64,000 nt of DNA from Typhlomys cinereus (Eukaryota; Chordata; Mammalia; Rodentia; Platacanthomyidae), in assembly GCA_023101885.1 (NCBI GenBank), contig JALPQD010000017.1, forward strand, positions 1,347,428-1,411,427. The letters run 5' to 3'. How positions within the stretch are numbered: the first letter of the stretch is position 1; every line of letters begins with the position of its first letter. The position numbers and the translations under genes are program-made. Below the pieces are notes generated by a model. The model did no database searches. It was not told the origin of the DNA and saw only the letters and a program-made list of their open reading frames with translations. Shown piece after piece: positions 1 through 12,045 of the stretch.

Positions 1-154
1 ATGCATTTCTAATTGTACACTTGGACGTGAAATACATTATATGTATTAAATGTATGAACTGGTGCTTAGTTAAAAAAGGGAGAAAAAAATTGGACTAGGA
101 AAGCGTTAAGGAGATGTGATCATAATTAAGGTCTGAAAGTAAACACTGTCATAC

Positions 155-485
155 TTTGAAATGTGTCTCCCACAGTTTCGTGTTCGGGAAGGTCGTGGTA
201 CCTTTGAGAGGTGGAGCCTTGCGGAGGAAGGTGATCATGGTGGATGGGCCTTGGAGATGGGTTAGTCCCTCCCTACTTCCAGAAGAGCTCTGCTCTTGGA
301 GCAAGCAATCTAGCAGCTCTCACCTCTTGGATGGATGACCTAGGCCCCCTCCAGCTTCTGCCTGCAGCTGTGCTGCATCCGCCATGAAAGACTGTTTCTC
401 CCCTCTGGAACCATGAGCTGAATAAATCTCCCTTTCTCCCTTAGGTTGCTTGACTTTGGGTGCTCTCTCACAGCAACAGATAAAA
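155..485 (+). mobile_element. MaLR-like LTR
   Basis: Contains gaaatgtgtctcccacagtt near its 5' end and gagctgaataaatctccctt near its 3' end, the polyadenylation region layout of ERVL-MaLR solo LTRs. It is homologous to the inverted copy at 7195-7490. Confidence 0.55.
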
Positions 486-488
486 GTA

Positions 489-702
489 GGGGCTGGAGAG
501 GTAGCTCAGAGGTTAAGCCTCTGCCTTGCAGGCAGAAGGTCCTGAGTTCAGATCCTAGACCCCAGGACGCCGGGCGGAAGCGGGGGCGGCCTGCGTTTCT
601 GGTCCTGGTAGGGCGGAGCCTGTGAATCCCGGGGCAGAGTAAACAAGGAGGAGGTGGAGGCGTCCATGGTGGTTCCCGAATTCTTCGGTGGTTCTACACA
701 CA

Positions 703-739
<37 letters not shown>

Positions 740-774
740 GCGCGCACAGTTGAATAAATAAAAAAAAAAAAAAC
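489..774 (+). mobile_element. Young tRNA-headed SINE, full length
   Basis: Starts ggggctggagaggtagctca, with pol III A-box-like and B-box-like (gagttcagatcc) motifs, then a GC-rich body, a CA run and an A-rich tail. Flanked by 9-bp direct repeats ATAAAAGTA (480-488 and 775-783), the mark of L1-driven insertion. Confidence 0.85.
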
Positions 775-1074
775 ATAAAAGTAACCAGCACAAATACCTA
801 GCATTGACAACAGAAAGAGTATAAGGAAAGAGTAGAAGTGACTGATTGGCTACAGAGGAGAGGGATTTCAGTGCCAGAGTGAGGAAATCAGATCCCAACC
901 TACAGGAAGGCATTATAGCGAAGGTGTGATAAAAATTAAAATTATTTAAAATAAAAAATTATTTAGGGAAGAACTACAAACTCTAATATAGACTTGGAGA
1001 AACATGACCTGTGACATCATTGTGACCCACGAGGACTAATTGGACTGAAAAGAAGAGAGAGGAAAGATCTAGAC

Positions 1075-1190
1075 ACAGAGGCCACTCCTGCCTTCTCAGC
1101 AGCTGAGGCAGGAGGGTCTGGCTGCATAGCAACATCCTATCCAAAAAAACCACGAAGCAGAAAAACAAAGACACCATGAAAAGAAAAAAG
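1075..1190 (+). mobile_element. B1-like SINE fragment
   Basis: Holds the 7SL-type core gcagctgaggcaggagggtc and an A-rich end. B1 elements are rodent-specific, which supports the host assignment. Confidence 0.55.
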
Positions 1191-1615
1191 TGATGTCGCT
1201 AGAAATTGATATAAAATGACAATAAAAACAAGTCAGTTTGTATAACTGACTGAGAGCTATGGAAGACCTTGAAGATTCTAGTGGGGACTAACCTCACTCA
1301 GCAGCAGATTTTTCATTTTTACACTTAATAAAGGGTTAGAGAATTAGATATTGCAACAACAACTAAATATTATTCCTATTATAGTGATTTCTAGAACATC
1401 TAAAGAAAAACAAAAGTAGCACAAAGACTAGAAATTGACTGTTAAAGAGGTTTTTATCTGGGAAGATTGATGTAACTTCCTTAATCATCAGCTTTATGGA
1501 CTTTGATTTAGAGCTGTCTACATAGCAAATGCTGTTAGGGGTAAATCAAAGAGAATGTGAAAGTGAATTTGCCGTATGTATCTTCCAGTCTACTGTACTT
1601 CAAATATGAAGTATA

Positions 1616-1824
1616 GGGGCTGGGGAGGTGGCTCAGGGGTTAAGCCTCTGCCTTGCAGGCAGAAGGTCCTGAGTTGGGATCCTAGACCTCAGGTATAGAT
1701 GCCGGGCGGAAGCGGGGGCGGCCTGCGTTTCTGGTCCTGGTAGGGCGGAGCCTGTGAATCCTGGAGCAGAGTAAACGAGGAGGAGGTGGAGGCGTCCATG
1801 GTGGTTCCGGAATTCACCCGTGGT

Positions 1825-1861
<37 letters not shown>

Positions 1862-1905
1862 ACACGCGTGCGCGTGTGCAATTAAATAAATAATAATAAA
1901 AAATT
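1616..1905 (+). mobile_element. Young tRNA-headed SINE, full length
   Basis: Same GC-rich subfamily as the copy at 489. Perfect 14-bp target-site duplication AAATATGAAGTATA at 1602-1615 and 1906-1919. Confidence 0.88.
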
Positions 1906-2321
1906 AAATATGAAGTATACAGATCAAGCCTCATTTCCTTTTGAGCATGATTTAAAACTTTTCACGTGTTTGAAGTGTATGTTCTATGCATTCATGATGA
2001 TCAGGATGCTCCTCCTAATCTTGCTTCGCACCGCGTTATCTTCTGCAGCTCATGGCCCTCCCTGCTGTTCGGCAGTCCAGGACTAACCAGTGTCACTTGG
2101 CTTAGAGTGTCCATTCTCCTGAGCTGCTGGCAATGATCGCTCGTGCTCTTGTCTCCTGTGTGGTCTTCAGAATGGTCAGTGTCTGACAGAAGGCTTGCTT
2201 TCAGCATGGGTAGCACGCTGAGGCGGGACGTGGTCCAGCAGTTCTCTTCTTTGATGTTCTCTAGACACACAGGACACTATCACACCCACTGGATTTAAGA
2301 CTTGCAAGAACTGTGGGTTCA

Positions 2322-2647
2322 GGCTGGGGAGATGGTCCAAGTGGTTAAAACGCTTGCAGCACAGGTCTGAGGAACAGAATATGATACTCCCCCCAAGAAC
2401 ACACATAAAATTCCAGATACAGTAGGAAGAGCATGTGTAATCCCAGTGTGCCTAAAGCTAGGTGGGAGGTAGACAGGAGACTCCCCTGAGCCTTGGGGGT
2501 CTATTTAGTGGCGAACAAGGCTCTGCCCCAAACAAGATGGAAGATGGAAAGCAAGGCCCAACACTGAAGCTTGTCCTCTGACCTCTTCATCCCTGCTGCT
2601 TACACATGCAAACACAGGCACAGACAGGCAGACAGACAGACAGACAG

Positions 2648-2679
<32 letters not shown>

Positions 2680-2680
2680 G
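2322..2680 (+). mobile_element. B2/B4-like SINE with CAGA/CA repeat
   Basis: Starts aggctggggagatggtccaa, a tRNA-like head different from the main SINE family, and ends in CAGA and CA repeats (2612-2678). Diverged. Confidence 0.5.
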
Positions 2681-3059
2681 TTTCCCCTGTCTGTTGTCAC
2701 CAGGGCCACCTGGTCTAGCACATGGCCCTTGCTTCCAGGACCTATTGAAAGTCTTGAAATCAGGTAAACCTTCCAATTTATTCTTTGTTTTCTTTTTTCA
2801 CTCATAATTCTCTTTCCTTTACTGGATCCTTTGTATTATATGTTTTCAAGCTGTTTTTATTACCTTCTACCAAAATACCCTGCAATTTTTTGAGTCAGAT
2901 CTATAGATCAACTTTGCAAGAATCCCCAGCTCAGCATTACTGAGTCTTCTGGTCCATAGTCATGGAGCAGCTCTTCATTTAATTAGGCTCTTTGTGTTTA
3001 TCTGAGTAATCTTTTTCTGTTTGCAGTGTGTGTTGTTCTAAACAGGTTGTGTTAGGTTA

Positions 3060-3392
3060 TCATTAGAGATTGTCTGTGTGCACGTGTGCACTGTGTGCAT
3101 GTGTGCATATATGTGCATATATGTGCATGCGCCCGTGCAGGCCAGAGGATATCTTCGGGCCTCAGGTGAAAGCTTTTTTGGGGGGGATGGGGTACCTCAC
3201 TCGCCTGAAACTCTCCAAGTTGAGTGACGGCCTGACCAGAGAGCTCCAGGGATCTGCCTCTCCCTCTACCTTTCTAGATTGTAAGGTGCACCACCACAAC
3301 TTTTTTTTTTGCATCAATTTCTGAGTCTTCAAATCAGATCCTCATGCTTGCAAAGCAATCCCTTTACTAAGTTATCTTCCTAGCTCCTTAAG
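3060..3392 (-). mobile_element. Diverged SINE-like repeat
   Basis: TG/CA-rich end (3075-3135), then sequence recalling rodent B3/B4 elements and a head-like end (ctaagttatcttcctagctcc). Family uncertain. Confidence 0.4.
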
Positions 3393-3979
3393 TATTTTTT
3401 GATATTACTGTAAATGATACTTAAAGTTTTTAAGTTTCCATTTTCTCTTTGCTTGTGTACAGAAATAATACCAAGATTTTTTGTAGATTTCTCTTGAACA
3501 CTGAAAACTTTCTAAATTTACACATGTGTTTGGTAGAATCAGTGGGATTCTAGAAAAATGGCAATGTTACTTTTGTTTCTCTTTCTTGGTTGCATTACCT
3601 TGATAGCACGTCCAGCAGAGAGGTAAGTAGAAGAAGCAAGACCATTCTAAGTAACCAAATCCATTGTTACCATAAATGAAAGTCCACAGTGATGAATTTA
3701 TAGGCCTTGTGGTTAATTTTACTATTTAGCTAGTGTGAAATTCATTAATTTACATGTAATTTCTTTATTGCTGAATCTCCAACTTTGCCTTCACTGTTTC
3801 TGTACATACTTGTTTCAGTTCCTTCATATGTCAAGTATGCTGCCATATGGGAAGGAGGAGCAATGTGACTTAGGAAGCATAGATGGGCAGGATTCTCTTT
3901 CATGTCTTTGTTTCTCGTGCCCATGTCTCAGACTGACTCTGCAAGTCAGACACCTCGGCACCTCATGGATCTGTTGCTG

Positions 3980-6180
3980 TCCGGTGCTTATATTTCCCAC
4001 TTGAGTTTAAACAAGTTTGATGAAGGGCTCATCATGTATTGGCTTTGTCCATGTGGTTGGTGTCAGAGTCCGTGGCCACATGCCCACACTAGCTGTCCAC
4101 TCCAGCTAGGCTGCGAATGCCTTTGAACGTGTTTTCGTGGTGCAGATAACAATAGGGAGATAATGGTGATCTGCAAAGAAACTGTGGTGCCATCATGCTG
4201 AAGAGTGAACCACCAGCAGTTTAGGCATTGCCCTGGCTTTCTACAGCTCTGTGCCCATTAAAAAAGTAGCAGCTTCCAAGCCTAGCCTGAGTATACTAAG
4301 ACTATTTCATGAAACTTTACCATTTTTTTTTCCAATAAAGGAAGCAAAGTACAGACAGATCTAAAGAAGCAGCCCACCAAGCACTGCCCTGTTTCTTGGG
4401 GTGCAGCCATCCTGACCCCCTTGCTGGGCTTCACTCTGCTTAACTCACCTTCCTCGGCCTTGGGAATTGATCTGTTGCAGCTCGGAGGCTTTCTCCTCTA
4501 GGATCTTTTATAGGTTTTCCCTTCCTCAGATTCTTCTTTTCTGCTGTCTGCCCTCCTATCCCACCACCTCTTACACAGATGCAGAGTATTCTACAGTCAT
4601 TAAACCTTTCTAGTAAAAGGTGACTCATCTAAGGTGCATACTAAGTCTGTTCTCAGACTAATGAGAAAGAAGAGAACTTTGCTCTGATGCAGGAAACATT
4701 CGAAGAATTGTGTTTCTGAGGATATATATATATATATATATGTAATAGGCTCCCAATAGTTATTGCATTGAGTCAGAAGGGTAATGATTTTGCTGAGGAA
4801 ATGGCTTAATGCTTTACTGATAGGACAGAGAGGTAGATAGGCCAAGGTCGGCCCAAGGGAGCTCACGGAAATGGCTGAACCCGGAAGTAGAGTTCCAAAA
4901 CTCACGGCACGAGCTGCTCTCTCCTCGTGTGAACCCGAGAGATGTTTGCTATGACTGATGAAGGGCGGCTGCTTTATTATTATTAGCATCTGCTTTAACT
5001 CTCCCAGGTCACTGGAGAAATTGGAGTGGAAGAAACTTATTAGGCAGAAGAAACGTAAAGTTTGAATCAACCTAAAAACCTGATGAAAGCTAGTTGGGCC
5101 TTGAGAACAAATGTTAGAGCAAAGTTTGTTCTTTCAGAGACATTGAGGGTGTCGTCAGTCGTTTCCCCTCCGTTGGGTGGGGTGACTCAGCATTTCTGTC
5201 TAAAGGGAGATTGTTTCTTCCCACAGCTGATGTTGTGATTATCAAGTTGTTATGGTTCCTTTGTTGTTCTTTTGTCCACTCTGGGACTGATTCATTACGC
5301 CTGATACTTGAGAGAGTGAGCAAATATTTATCGAGCACAGTGATCAGTGTTACAGTTATAATGATGAGTCAGTACTTCCTGCCTCGAAGAAATCAGCACA
5401 AGTATTTAGCAGTTACAGAATTAAAGCTAAATCCAGGGGCAGAAAGTGCAGGAGGTTAGAGGAGGTAGGGCAGGTTTTCTAAGACCTGAGAAGTGGCTGC
5501 GTGGCATGGAGATGGGATGGTAATAGGGAAGAAGCGTTGGCAGAGAATGAAAAGCCTCCCGGGTCAGCGAGCTGCTTGATATAGTTCAGACAATGGGCAG
5601 CAGCCCACGGAGGAAGGATGGACCCCCGCAAGGCGAGAGGAACTGGGAGACCAGAGACTAGAGATGTCAGTGAGGAGGACTTGAAGGGTCTCAGCAATAA
5701 TGTGCACTCCGAGTGCAAAGCAGAACCAGAAGGCGTTAGAGAGACGGGGCCAAGTCAGAGTTACACTTCAGAAACGTCACGTCGAGGTCAATAATGTTTA
5801 CAAACAGGTCAGGTTGCCAGCACTGATGCGATGCCTTTCTTGTGTGACTTAATAAAATAGCTTGTAAATTAGAATAGCGTGCCACCTCTGTTTTACAGAA
5901 ATGGTCAAACAGTAATCCTTCAACGCTTAACGGGCGTCACGTTGGAGTGGATTTCATTTCTTACTTCTTGTACCTAGATGCCTCCAAAAGGGAATAACCT
6001 GTGTCTGGTTTGAAGTGGTTCTGTTTGGAGAAGGGTTTTGTGGGGAATCCATGTAAGAGACATGTGGGCTGTGGACTAGGGAGACAGATTGAGGGCTCAC
6101 TGATACATTAAGACTTGATAGAACCTTCTGGTTGACAGACAAAGAAGTGAGACTAAGAGTGTTTTATTTTTTAATGGATT
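3980..6180. other. No feature recognised
   Basis: Flank downstream of CLCA4. AT-rich, a TA run at 4721-4742, no gene-like exons and no repeat family I can name. Short frames here are not supported by homology. Confidence 0.5.
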
Positions 6181-6194
6181 ACAATATTCATCCT

Positions 6195-6245
6195 TCTCTC
6201 TCTCTCTCTCTCTCTCCTTCTCCTCCTCCCTCCCTCTCTCTGCCA
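6195..6245 (+). repeat. TC-rich array
   Basis: CT dinucleotide run, then CTCCTCC. Confidence 0.85.
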
Positions 6246-7194
6246 CCCTGTTGTATGGTCTTTTTTTTCCACCAAAGAACTCGCTGCATGGCTGAGATGA
6301 TATAAGGGAGACTTCAGTCACCAGAATACTGAATGAGGATTAAGGCCCAAAATAAGGGTAGTTCATTCTGTCTGGATATGTGCTGGGTAGCATGTGGTCA
6401 GAAGCCAGATAAGGACGACTGACAATGAGTAGAAACACAGAAGAAGTGGAGAACATGATATTTCTAAGAGAGGTGCTGTGGATGTTGGGAAGAATTGGGA
6501 GATAGAAAGGAAGAGGCAAGGCCCGACCATGAGCTAGTGCCCAGTTCTTTGATAAACGAGGTGCTAACTGTGCTAGGTGCTGATTGACTGTGATGAGTAG
6601 ATTGAGCACCCTCTGTCACGGAGACATGCTGAGGCAGTTAAATTCTGTCTAGATGTTAATGTGGGAGCTGTTGTGTGTCGATGACCAATGAGGCACCTAG
6701 GTAGGGGAATTCAAGGTGAGCCAGAGAGACAAGGCAGGGACCATGTTTTCTAGCACATACCGAGCTGTATCACTGAAAAGGAAGAAAATGTCTTAAGGAT
6801 CCATGACAGGCAGGACTTTTTCATTGAGTGAAGAGTGAGGAGATTGGAGGATCGAAGGATGGGTTTCTGGTCTCTGCTTTGAGTGACAGGATAGTGAGAA
6901 GCTTTGCTTATGCCTGGGTGGGAATTCCTATGTGTGGATGAAGAGACTGAGCCAGTTTTTTAGAATTATAGTTTCTCAGCCAAAGTGACATAAATAAATC
7001 CAACAAAAATCCATAATGTATTTCCAAACCCCTATATCTACTTAATACTTTTGAAGCTATTAATCAGTTGAACTTCTAGACAGCAAATAAGGTCATTTCT
7101 AGGATATTTAGCTCTAATGTCTACGCTCACAGCAACGTCTACATCACAGCAGTGAAAGCATGCAGGGATGGCTCACTGTGGCATAGCAAGTGTA

Positions 7195-7490
7195 CTAGTT
7201 AGTGTCGCTGTGCGAGAACACCCAAAGACAAGCAACTTTATTCACTTTACAGTTCTAGAGGGGAGATACGGTCTTTCGAGGCTGAAGCGACCTGGCTGGC
7301 GGCAGAAGCTGGAGACAGGCTAAGTCGCACCCATCCAGGAAGATGAAGCAAGATTGCTTGCTGAAAGAGCAGACCTCTCCCGGAGGCAGGGTGGGACGAA
7401 TCCACCTCCTTCCTCCACCTTTCAAAGGTGCCATGACCTTCCCAAGCACATGAGACTGTGGGGGACACATTTCAAATTGTAACAGTAAGG
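7195..7490 (-). mobile_element. MaLR-like LTR, inverted relative to the first
   Basis: On the minus strand it begins tgttacaatttgaaatgtgt and shares the segment around the AAGGTC and CACCTTTGAAAGGTGG motifs with the LTR at 155-485. The end is truncated near 7195. Confidence 0.55.
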
Positions 7491-7543
7491 GACTTCTGTG
7501 TAATAGTGAGTAGACTTGTCCCAGCCTAGTAAAAAAGGCAACA

Positions 7544-7775
7544 GGGGTCTGGAGAGATGGCTCAGGGATTAAGACTCTGCCTTACAAGCAAGTCCTGAGT
7601 TTGGATCCCAGGTCCCACACAAAAAGTGTAGGTGGAAATGGTGGCAGCCTGCACGTCTGGCCTTGGTGGGCAGAGCCTGGGAAATCTCAAAGGGAAGCAA
7701 AAAGGAGGTGGAAGCAATCCAGGATGATTCCTGAGGTCTCCCTTGGTCCTCCACAAGGACACACAGTGCCCTTTG

Positions 7776-7832
<57 letters not shown>

Positions 7833-7861
7833 CCCACGCATGCACACACACACACACACAC
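7544..7861 (+). mobile_element. Older related SINE with long CA tail
   Basis: Starts ggggtctggagagatggctc. The body ends ccctttgata and passes into a CA array of about 85 bases, then a GAAA-rich array. Confidence 0.8.
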
Positions 7862-7922
7862 AAAGAAAAGAGAAAAGAAAAAGAAAGAAAAGAAAGAGAA
7901 AGAAAAGAAAAGGAAAGAAAAG

Positions 7923-7954
<32 letters not shown>

Positions 7955-7967
7955 GTTAAAGAAGTAA
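7773..7967 (+). repeat. CA array followed by GAAA array
   Basis: CA run with small interruptions (7773-7861), then GAAA/GAAAA units to 7967. Forms the tail of the SINE at 7544. Confidence 0.95.
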
Positions 7968-8263
7968 AAAGGCAGCAGACTTGAGGTGGCTGTAAGCACC
8001 TGTGAATTGTGGACACCCACCCCACCCTGGGAGTCTTGCCCTCATGTCAGAGCAGCAAAAGCAGTCCCTGAATTCAGCAACACATTTACTAATGACTTTA
8101 AGGAGATCAATCTTGGTGAAGAAAGAATGGAGAGTAAGTCGAGAAAATCATCTGTAGAATAGTTCCAAGAATCTTGATGATGAAATATACCGCAGAGGAG
8201 CAGAAATTAGAAGACAAATGTAGTTTAGAGAAATTCAACTTGTAGAATATAAAGCATTACAGA

Positions 8264-8420
8264 GGGGCTGGTGAGAGGCCTTAGTGGATAAGGCACCCAC
8301 CCGCTCACAACCTGATGGGCTGACTTTAGTCCCAGGAGCCCACATCCTCTGATCTTTATCCGTATGTTATATATGTACCTTCTTTCTTTCTCACCCTCTC
8401 TCAAATAAATATTATAGAAA
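8264..8420 (+). mobile_element. B2-like SINE
   Basis: Starts ggggctggtgagaggcctta and ends in a CT-rich stretch with AATAAA, the layout of rodent B2 elements. Moderately diverged. Confidence 0.55.
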
Positions 8421-8700
8421 TGGTTTGCTACAGGTGAATAGAAACAGCAATTTAACTCTATTTATCATATGTAGGAAAGTATCTCTGTAGTAACAAAGAA
8501 TTTCAGTCCTTCATTCCCTTCTTGGTTAAGGTCAAGGGTTTTAACAGACTCTTTCCGGATATTTTCCTCCACATCAACCTGCATCCTTAGTCATTAGAAC
8601 TGGCTGAACAGGTGGAAACCCACTAGAACAGTAACCTACAGACTCCCTGCCGTAGCAACACTGTTCTCAAACACTGTAGCCATAGTTCATTTTCCTCTGT

Positions 8701-9703
8701 CAAGACTTCCTGGTAATCGGGAATTATTTCCATCTCCCTGGATCTTTTATTTCCCCTAGTTTAAACTACAAAGCCCTTTTGCAAGCTGCTAATCAGATGG
8801 AATTAATTATACCAGGTCAACAATTGAAAGATTGTCCAAATTGAAAGACTGTTAGAAGGGATCCCTGAACTCAGTTTACATGACTTTTCATTTTAGCTTA
8901 CTCGTAAGTCAGTAAATAACCCCGCCAAGGCCACATGACATGGCGTTGTAAACGCATGGACAAGGGTGCTGGTTCCTGAGGTTGCTGAGTTAACAGACAG
9001 AACTACAGGTTTTTTTTTTTTTAAATTTTTTTATTATTTATTATTTATTCAATAGTGCGTATATGCATGTGTGTGTGTGTGTGTAGAACCACGGGCGAAT
9101 TCGGGAACCACCATGGATGCCTCCACCTCCTTCTGCCCCGGGATTCACAGGCTCCGCCCTACCAGGACCAGAAATGCAGGCCGCCCCAGCTTCCTCCTGG
9201 TGTCTATATGTGGGCCTAGGATCAGAACTCAGGACCTTCCGCCTGCAAGGCAGAGCCTTAACCCCTGAGCCACCTCTCCAGTCCCAGAACAACAGGTTTT
9301 ATTGTGGCATTTTTATACATTCTTTGCTTTGGTTGACTCTTTTCTCTCCTTCCACCATCTCCTTGTCCTCCCCTAAGTAGCCACCTTTCTGCTTTGAGAT
9401 CACACATATTCTTTTAACCTAATTTCCCTCTCCCTCACTTCCCCTTAAGACCTCTTTTTCTACTTTCAAAGTCCCCTTTCTAGTTTCATGGTCTCTGTCC
9501 ATCCATATTGTTGTTCCCAAACACTGGTAATCAGTGATTATTTCCATCTCCCTTTATCTTTTATCACTCTAGTTTAAACCACAAGATCTTTTTGTCAGAC
9601 TGTAACGGCTTGTATATATACAGGTTTATTGTGGTTTAAACTAGGAGAAATAAAAGGTCAGGGAGATGGAAATAATTCCTGATTACCCGGAAGACTGACT
9701 TTT
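8701..9703. repeat. Three-copy dispersed/inverted repeat
   Basis: A segment of about 75 bp with core gaattatttccatctccctg and ctagtttaaac appears at 8701-8776 (+), 9516-9595 (+) and, inverted, 9625-9703. The second and third copies face each other across about 30 bases. Confidence 0.8.
9011..9288 (-). mobile_element. Young tRNA-headed SINE, minus strand
   Basis: Reverse orientation: T-rich tail at 9011-9040, TG run, body, head ending ccacctctccagtccc. Imperfect 15-bp duplication (agaac t/a acaggtttt) on both sides, ending near 9014 and 9300. Confidence 0.82.
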
Positions 9704-10260
9704 CTCAGAGCATATATATTTATATGTAGAGAGAGACAGATGATACCCGATTTATACCTGGTAAATTATAGGAACCACGAATGAGAGAAAACATTTGTCT
9801 TTCTGAGTTTCATACACTTTGTTCAATGTATTGATTTCCAATTCTACCCATTTTCCTGCAGATGACATATTTTCATTTTTTTTACAGCTGAATAAAATTC
9901 CATTAAATGTGTATTACCTTTACCTTATCTAGCCATCTGTCGGAGGACATCTGTTTGCTGTCTATATATATGCTATTTCCACTGTGAATGGCTTAGCAAT
10001 AAACACACACAAGTATCCCTGCGAAAATGATTAATGATTGTTTTGAACATAATTTCAGGAGTGGTATAGAGGGGTCATATCATAGATTTATTTATACATT
10101 TTTAAGAAACTTACATGTCAATTTCCATATTAACGTTATACATTTTTACTCCCACCAACAGTGAATAAAAGGCTCCTCTCTCCCTACCATAATTTCCTTA
10201 TCAGAGTTAGTTAATAAGCCATATTTTTATTGATTTATACTCATGAGAAGCTTAGAAAAA
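9300..10260 (-). mobile_element. L1 3'-end fragments
   Basis: CT-rich 3' UTR-like sequence (9300-9510) followed by text resembling reversed L1 ORF2 end (about 9890-10200: ctgaataaaattccatt, gtgaatggcttagcaataaa, actcccaccaacagtgaata). Frames are lost. Confidence 0.6.
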
Positions 10261-10366
10261 TATCCTGTCATGGGAATCTGCTCATCTCAACATGCTTTTC
10301 TTTCTCTCTCATTGGTCTAATTCATCAACATATTTTGCTTTTCTTCCTCTAGAGAAAAGGAAGTCA

Positions 10367-10660
10367 GGGGGCTGGAGAGGTGGCTCAGGGGTTAAGCCTC
10401 CGTCTTGCAGGCGGAAGGTCCTGAGTTCGGATCCTAGACCCCACGTATAGACGCCAGGAGGAAGCAGGGGTGAACCTGAATTTCTGGTCCTGGTAGGGTG
10501 GAGCCTGTGAATCCCGGGGGCAGAGTAAACAAGGAGGAGGTGGAGGCGTCCACTGGTGGTTCCCGAATTCGTCTGTGGTTCTACACACACACACACACAC
10601 ATACATACACACGTGCACACACTCATACACGCACAATTGAATAAATAAAAAAAAAATTTA
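10367..10660 (+). mobile_element. Young tRNA-headed SINE, full length
   Basis: Head, body, CA run and A tail as in the copy at 489. Perfect 12-bp duplication AAAAGGAAGTCA at 10355-10366 and 10661-10672. Confidence 0.88.
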
Positions 10661-11083
10661 AAAAGGAAGTCAGTATACTACAGCTTCAGCAGTTCTTAAG
10701 ATGAATAAAAAAGTACATGGTTAGGTATAGATTTCAAGAGAAAAGAAGATTATTGATTTATGTTTATTTGAACTGAGATCTAGAAAAGCTATCATTTGAC
10801 TGGTACTACCTGATTATTTTTCACTATTGTTTTCCATCTACATGCATTGTGGCAAACATTACCCTCACTCTTAGCATATAGTTGGAGACTTTAGGTGAAT
10901 ATAATGCCAGCAGTTTATACTAATAACACCACAATTGCATTTATTTCTTTACCCTAGATATAATTGAGTTGCTCTCTTATATTTGTACTTTATAATTGCT
11001 TTATGATATTTGAAATATCATTTCAGAAAATATTTTGCATCAGGAAAACAATGTACAATAAGAGGTCAATATGAAAAATAATC

Positions 11084-11089
11084 TTTATT
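11084..11089 (-). terminator. CLCA4 polyadenylation signal
   Basis: AATAAA on the minus strand about 150 bases past the last coding frame, within AT-rich sequence. It is the first canonical signal after the stop codons, so the transcript end is placed near 11065. Confidence 0.6.
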
Positions 11090-11238
11090 CATAACTATGA
11101 CAAATATTGAATGAATAAAATGATTATCTGTGACAGTAGTAGTGATGGTTTTCCCATGTATCCTTAGATGGTTCTGCTTTATCAGTTTCTGAGCTTTTAA
11201 AAATCATTTTTTTGAGTCCTCGATCACATAGGATGTGT

Positions 11239-11724
11239 TTAAAAATTCAGAAATATCCTTTGCTTATGTTGTTTTTGTCTTTTCAAAATGCTGTTGCATT
11301 TCTTTTTGAAGATCTTTTGTTCTTTAAGATACAAAGAGTAGCACTTACAATAATACAAACCAGTATAACAGGCTCCAAACACTGACAACACTATGGTGGA
11401 AATACTAACTCCAGAGTTAACACTTCCGTCAGGGTTGGGCTGGGGAAGAGTCTCATCAGGATCAGAATCAGCTTGAGGGATGAACAAGGCCGCTTGTGCA
11501 ATGTTGGATAATTTTGATGCCAAAGTTGCTTTTGTCTACAGCTTTAATGGCAACGAATACATAGGTTGCATTTTCTTCTGACACATTTTCTGGCTTGAAT
11601 GCAAAGGTTTCCTTGGAGTTGGCTTCCTTTGGAATCAGGTCAGTAGTATTAACTTGAATTGCTCCATCAAAATTGTTTCTTAGGTCAGTCATATTTTCAC
11701 TTATTCTTACGATATACTGTTGGG
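11239..11724 (-). CDS. CLCA4: CLCA4 exon 14 (terminal coding exon, two frameshifts)
   Basis: Acceptor atttttttag, then [20 protein letters not shown] to AVDKSN in the ancestral frame. A 1-bp excess in the T-run at 11522-11524 moves the homology to a second frame ([19 protein letters not shown] to [12 protein letters not shown]). A further extra base at 11370 breaks the hydrophobic tail. Dropping it gives [15 protein letters not shown] and a short basic tail ending at a stop at 11285-11283. Undisturbed, the second frame stops at 11241-11239. The tail would be a C-terminal membrane anchor or GPI-type signal, as in human CLCA4. Homology is certain; the real C-terminus is not. Confidence 0.85.
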
Positions 11725-12045
11725 CTAAAAAATTGTATATGGTTTAATTACTGAATCATAAACTTCTTTCCATTTATTTAAAAAATAGCTATATGATGCA
11801 TATTCTCATATCAAAAGTCTTACTCATTTATCAATAGAAGCTGCTTCTGAGTTTTAAACTCTGCCAAATGCTACTGTGTTTGTATGAAAAGTATAACCAA
11901 GTTGAAAAATTATCCTGTCTGATCAGTTGAAAACGCCTGATCATAAAATTCATTTGCTGTCAGTTTAAATCATTCCCCCCACCCAGTCACTATGGTTACA
12001 ATTAGCACTGTACTGAAGCTAAGCTATGCAACACTTTGTTCTTAC

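Noticed and set aside
489..774. A true tRNA gene at the SINE head
   Set aside because: The head only resembles a tRNA promoter; cloverleaf pairing is not kept and the body and tail are SINE-like.
4600..5070. 156-codon minus-strand frame
   Set aside because: Includes a TA run; no homology and no context.
7562..8025. Histidine/threonine or valine/cysteine-rich frames over CA arrays
   Set aside because: Dinucleotide repeats read as protein; the same pattern recurs at every CA array in the window.
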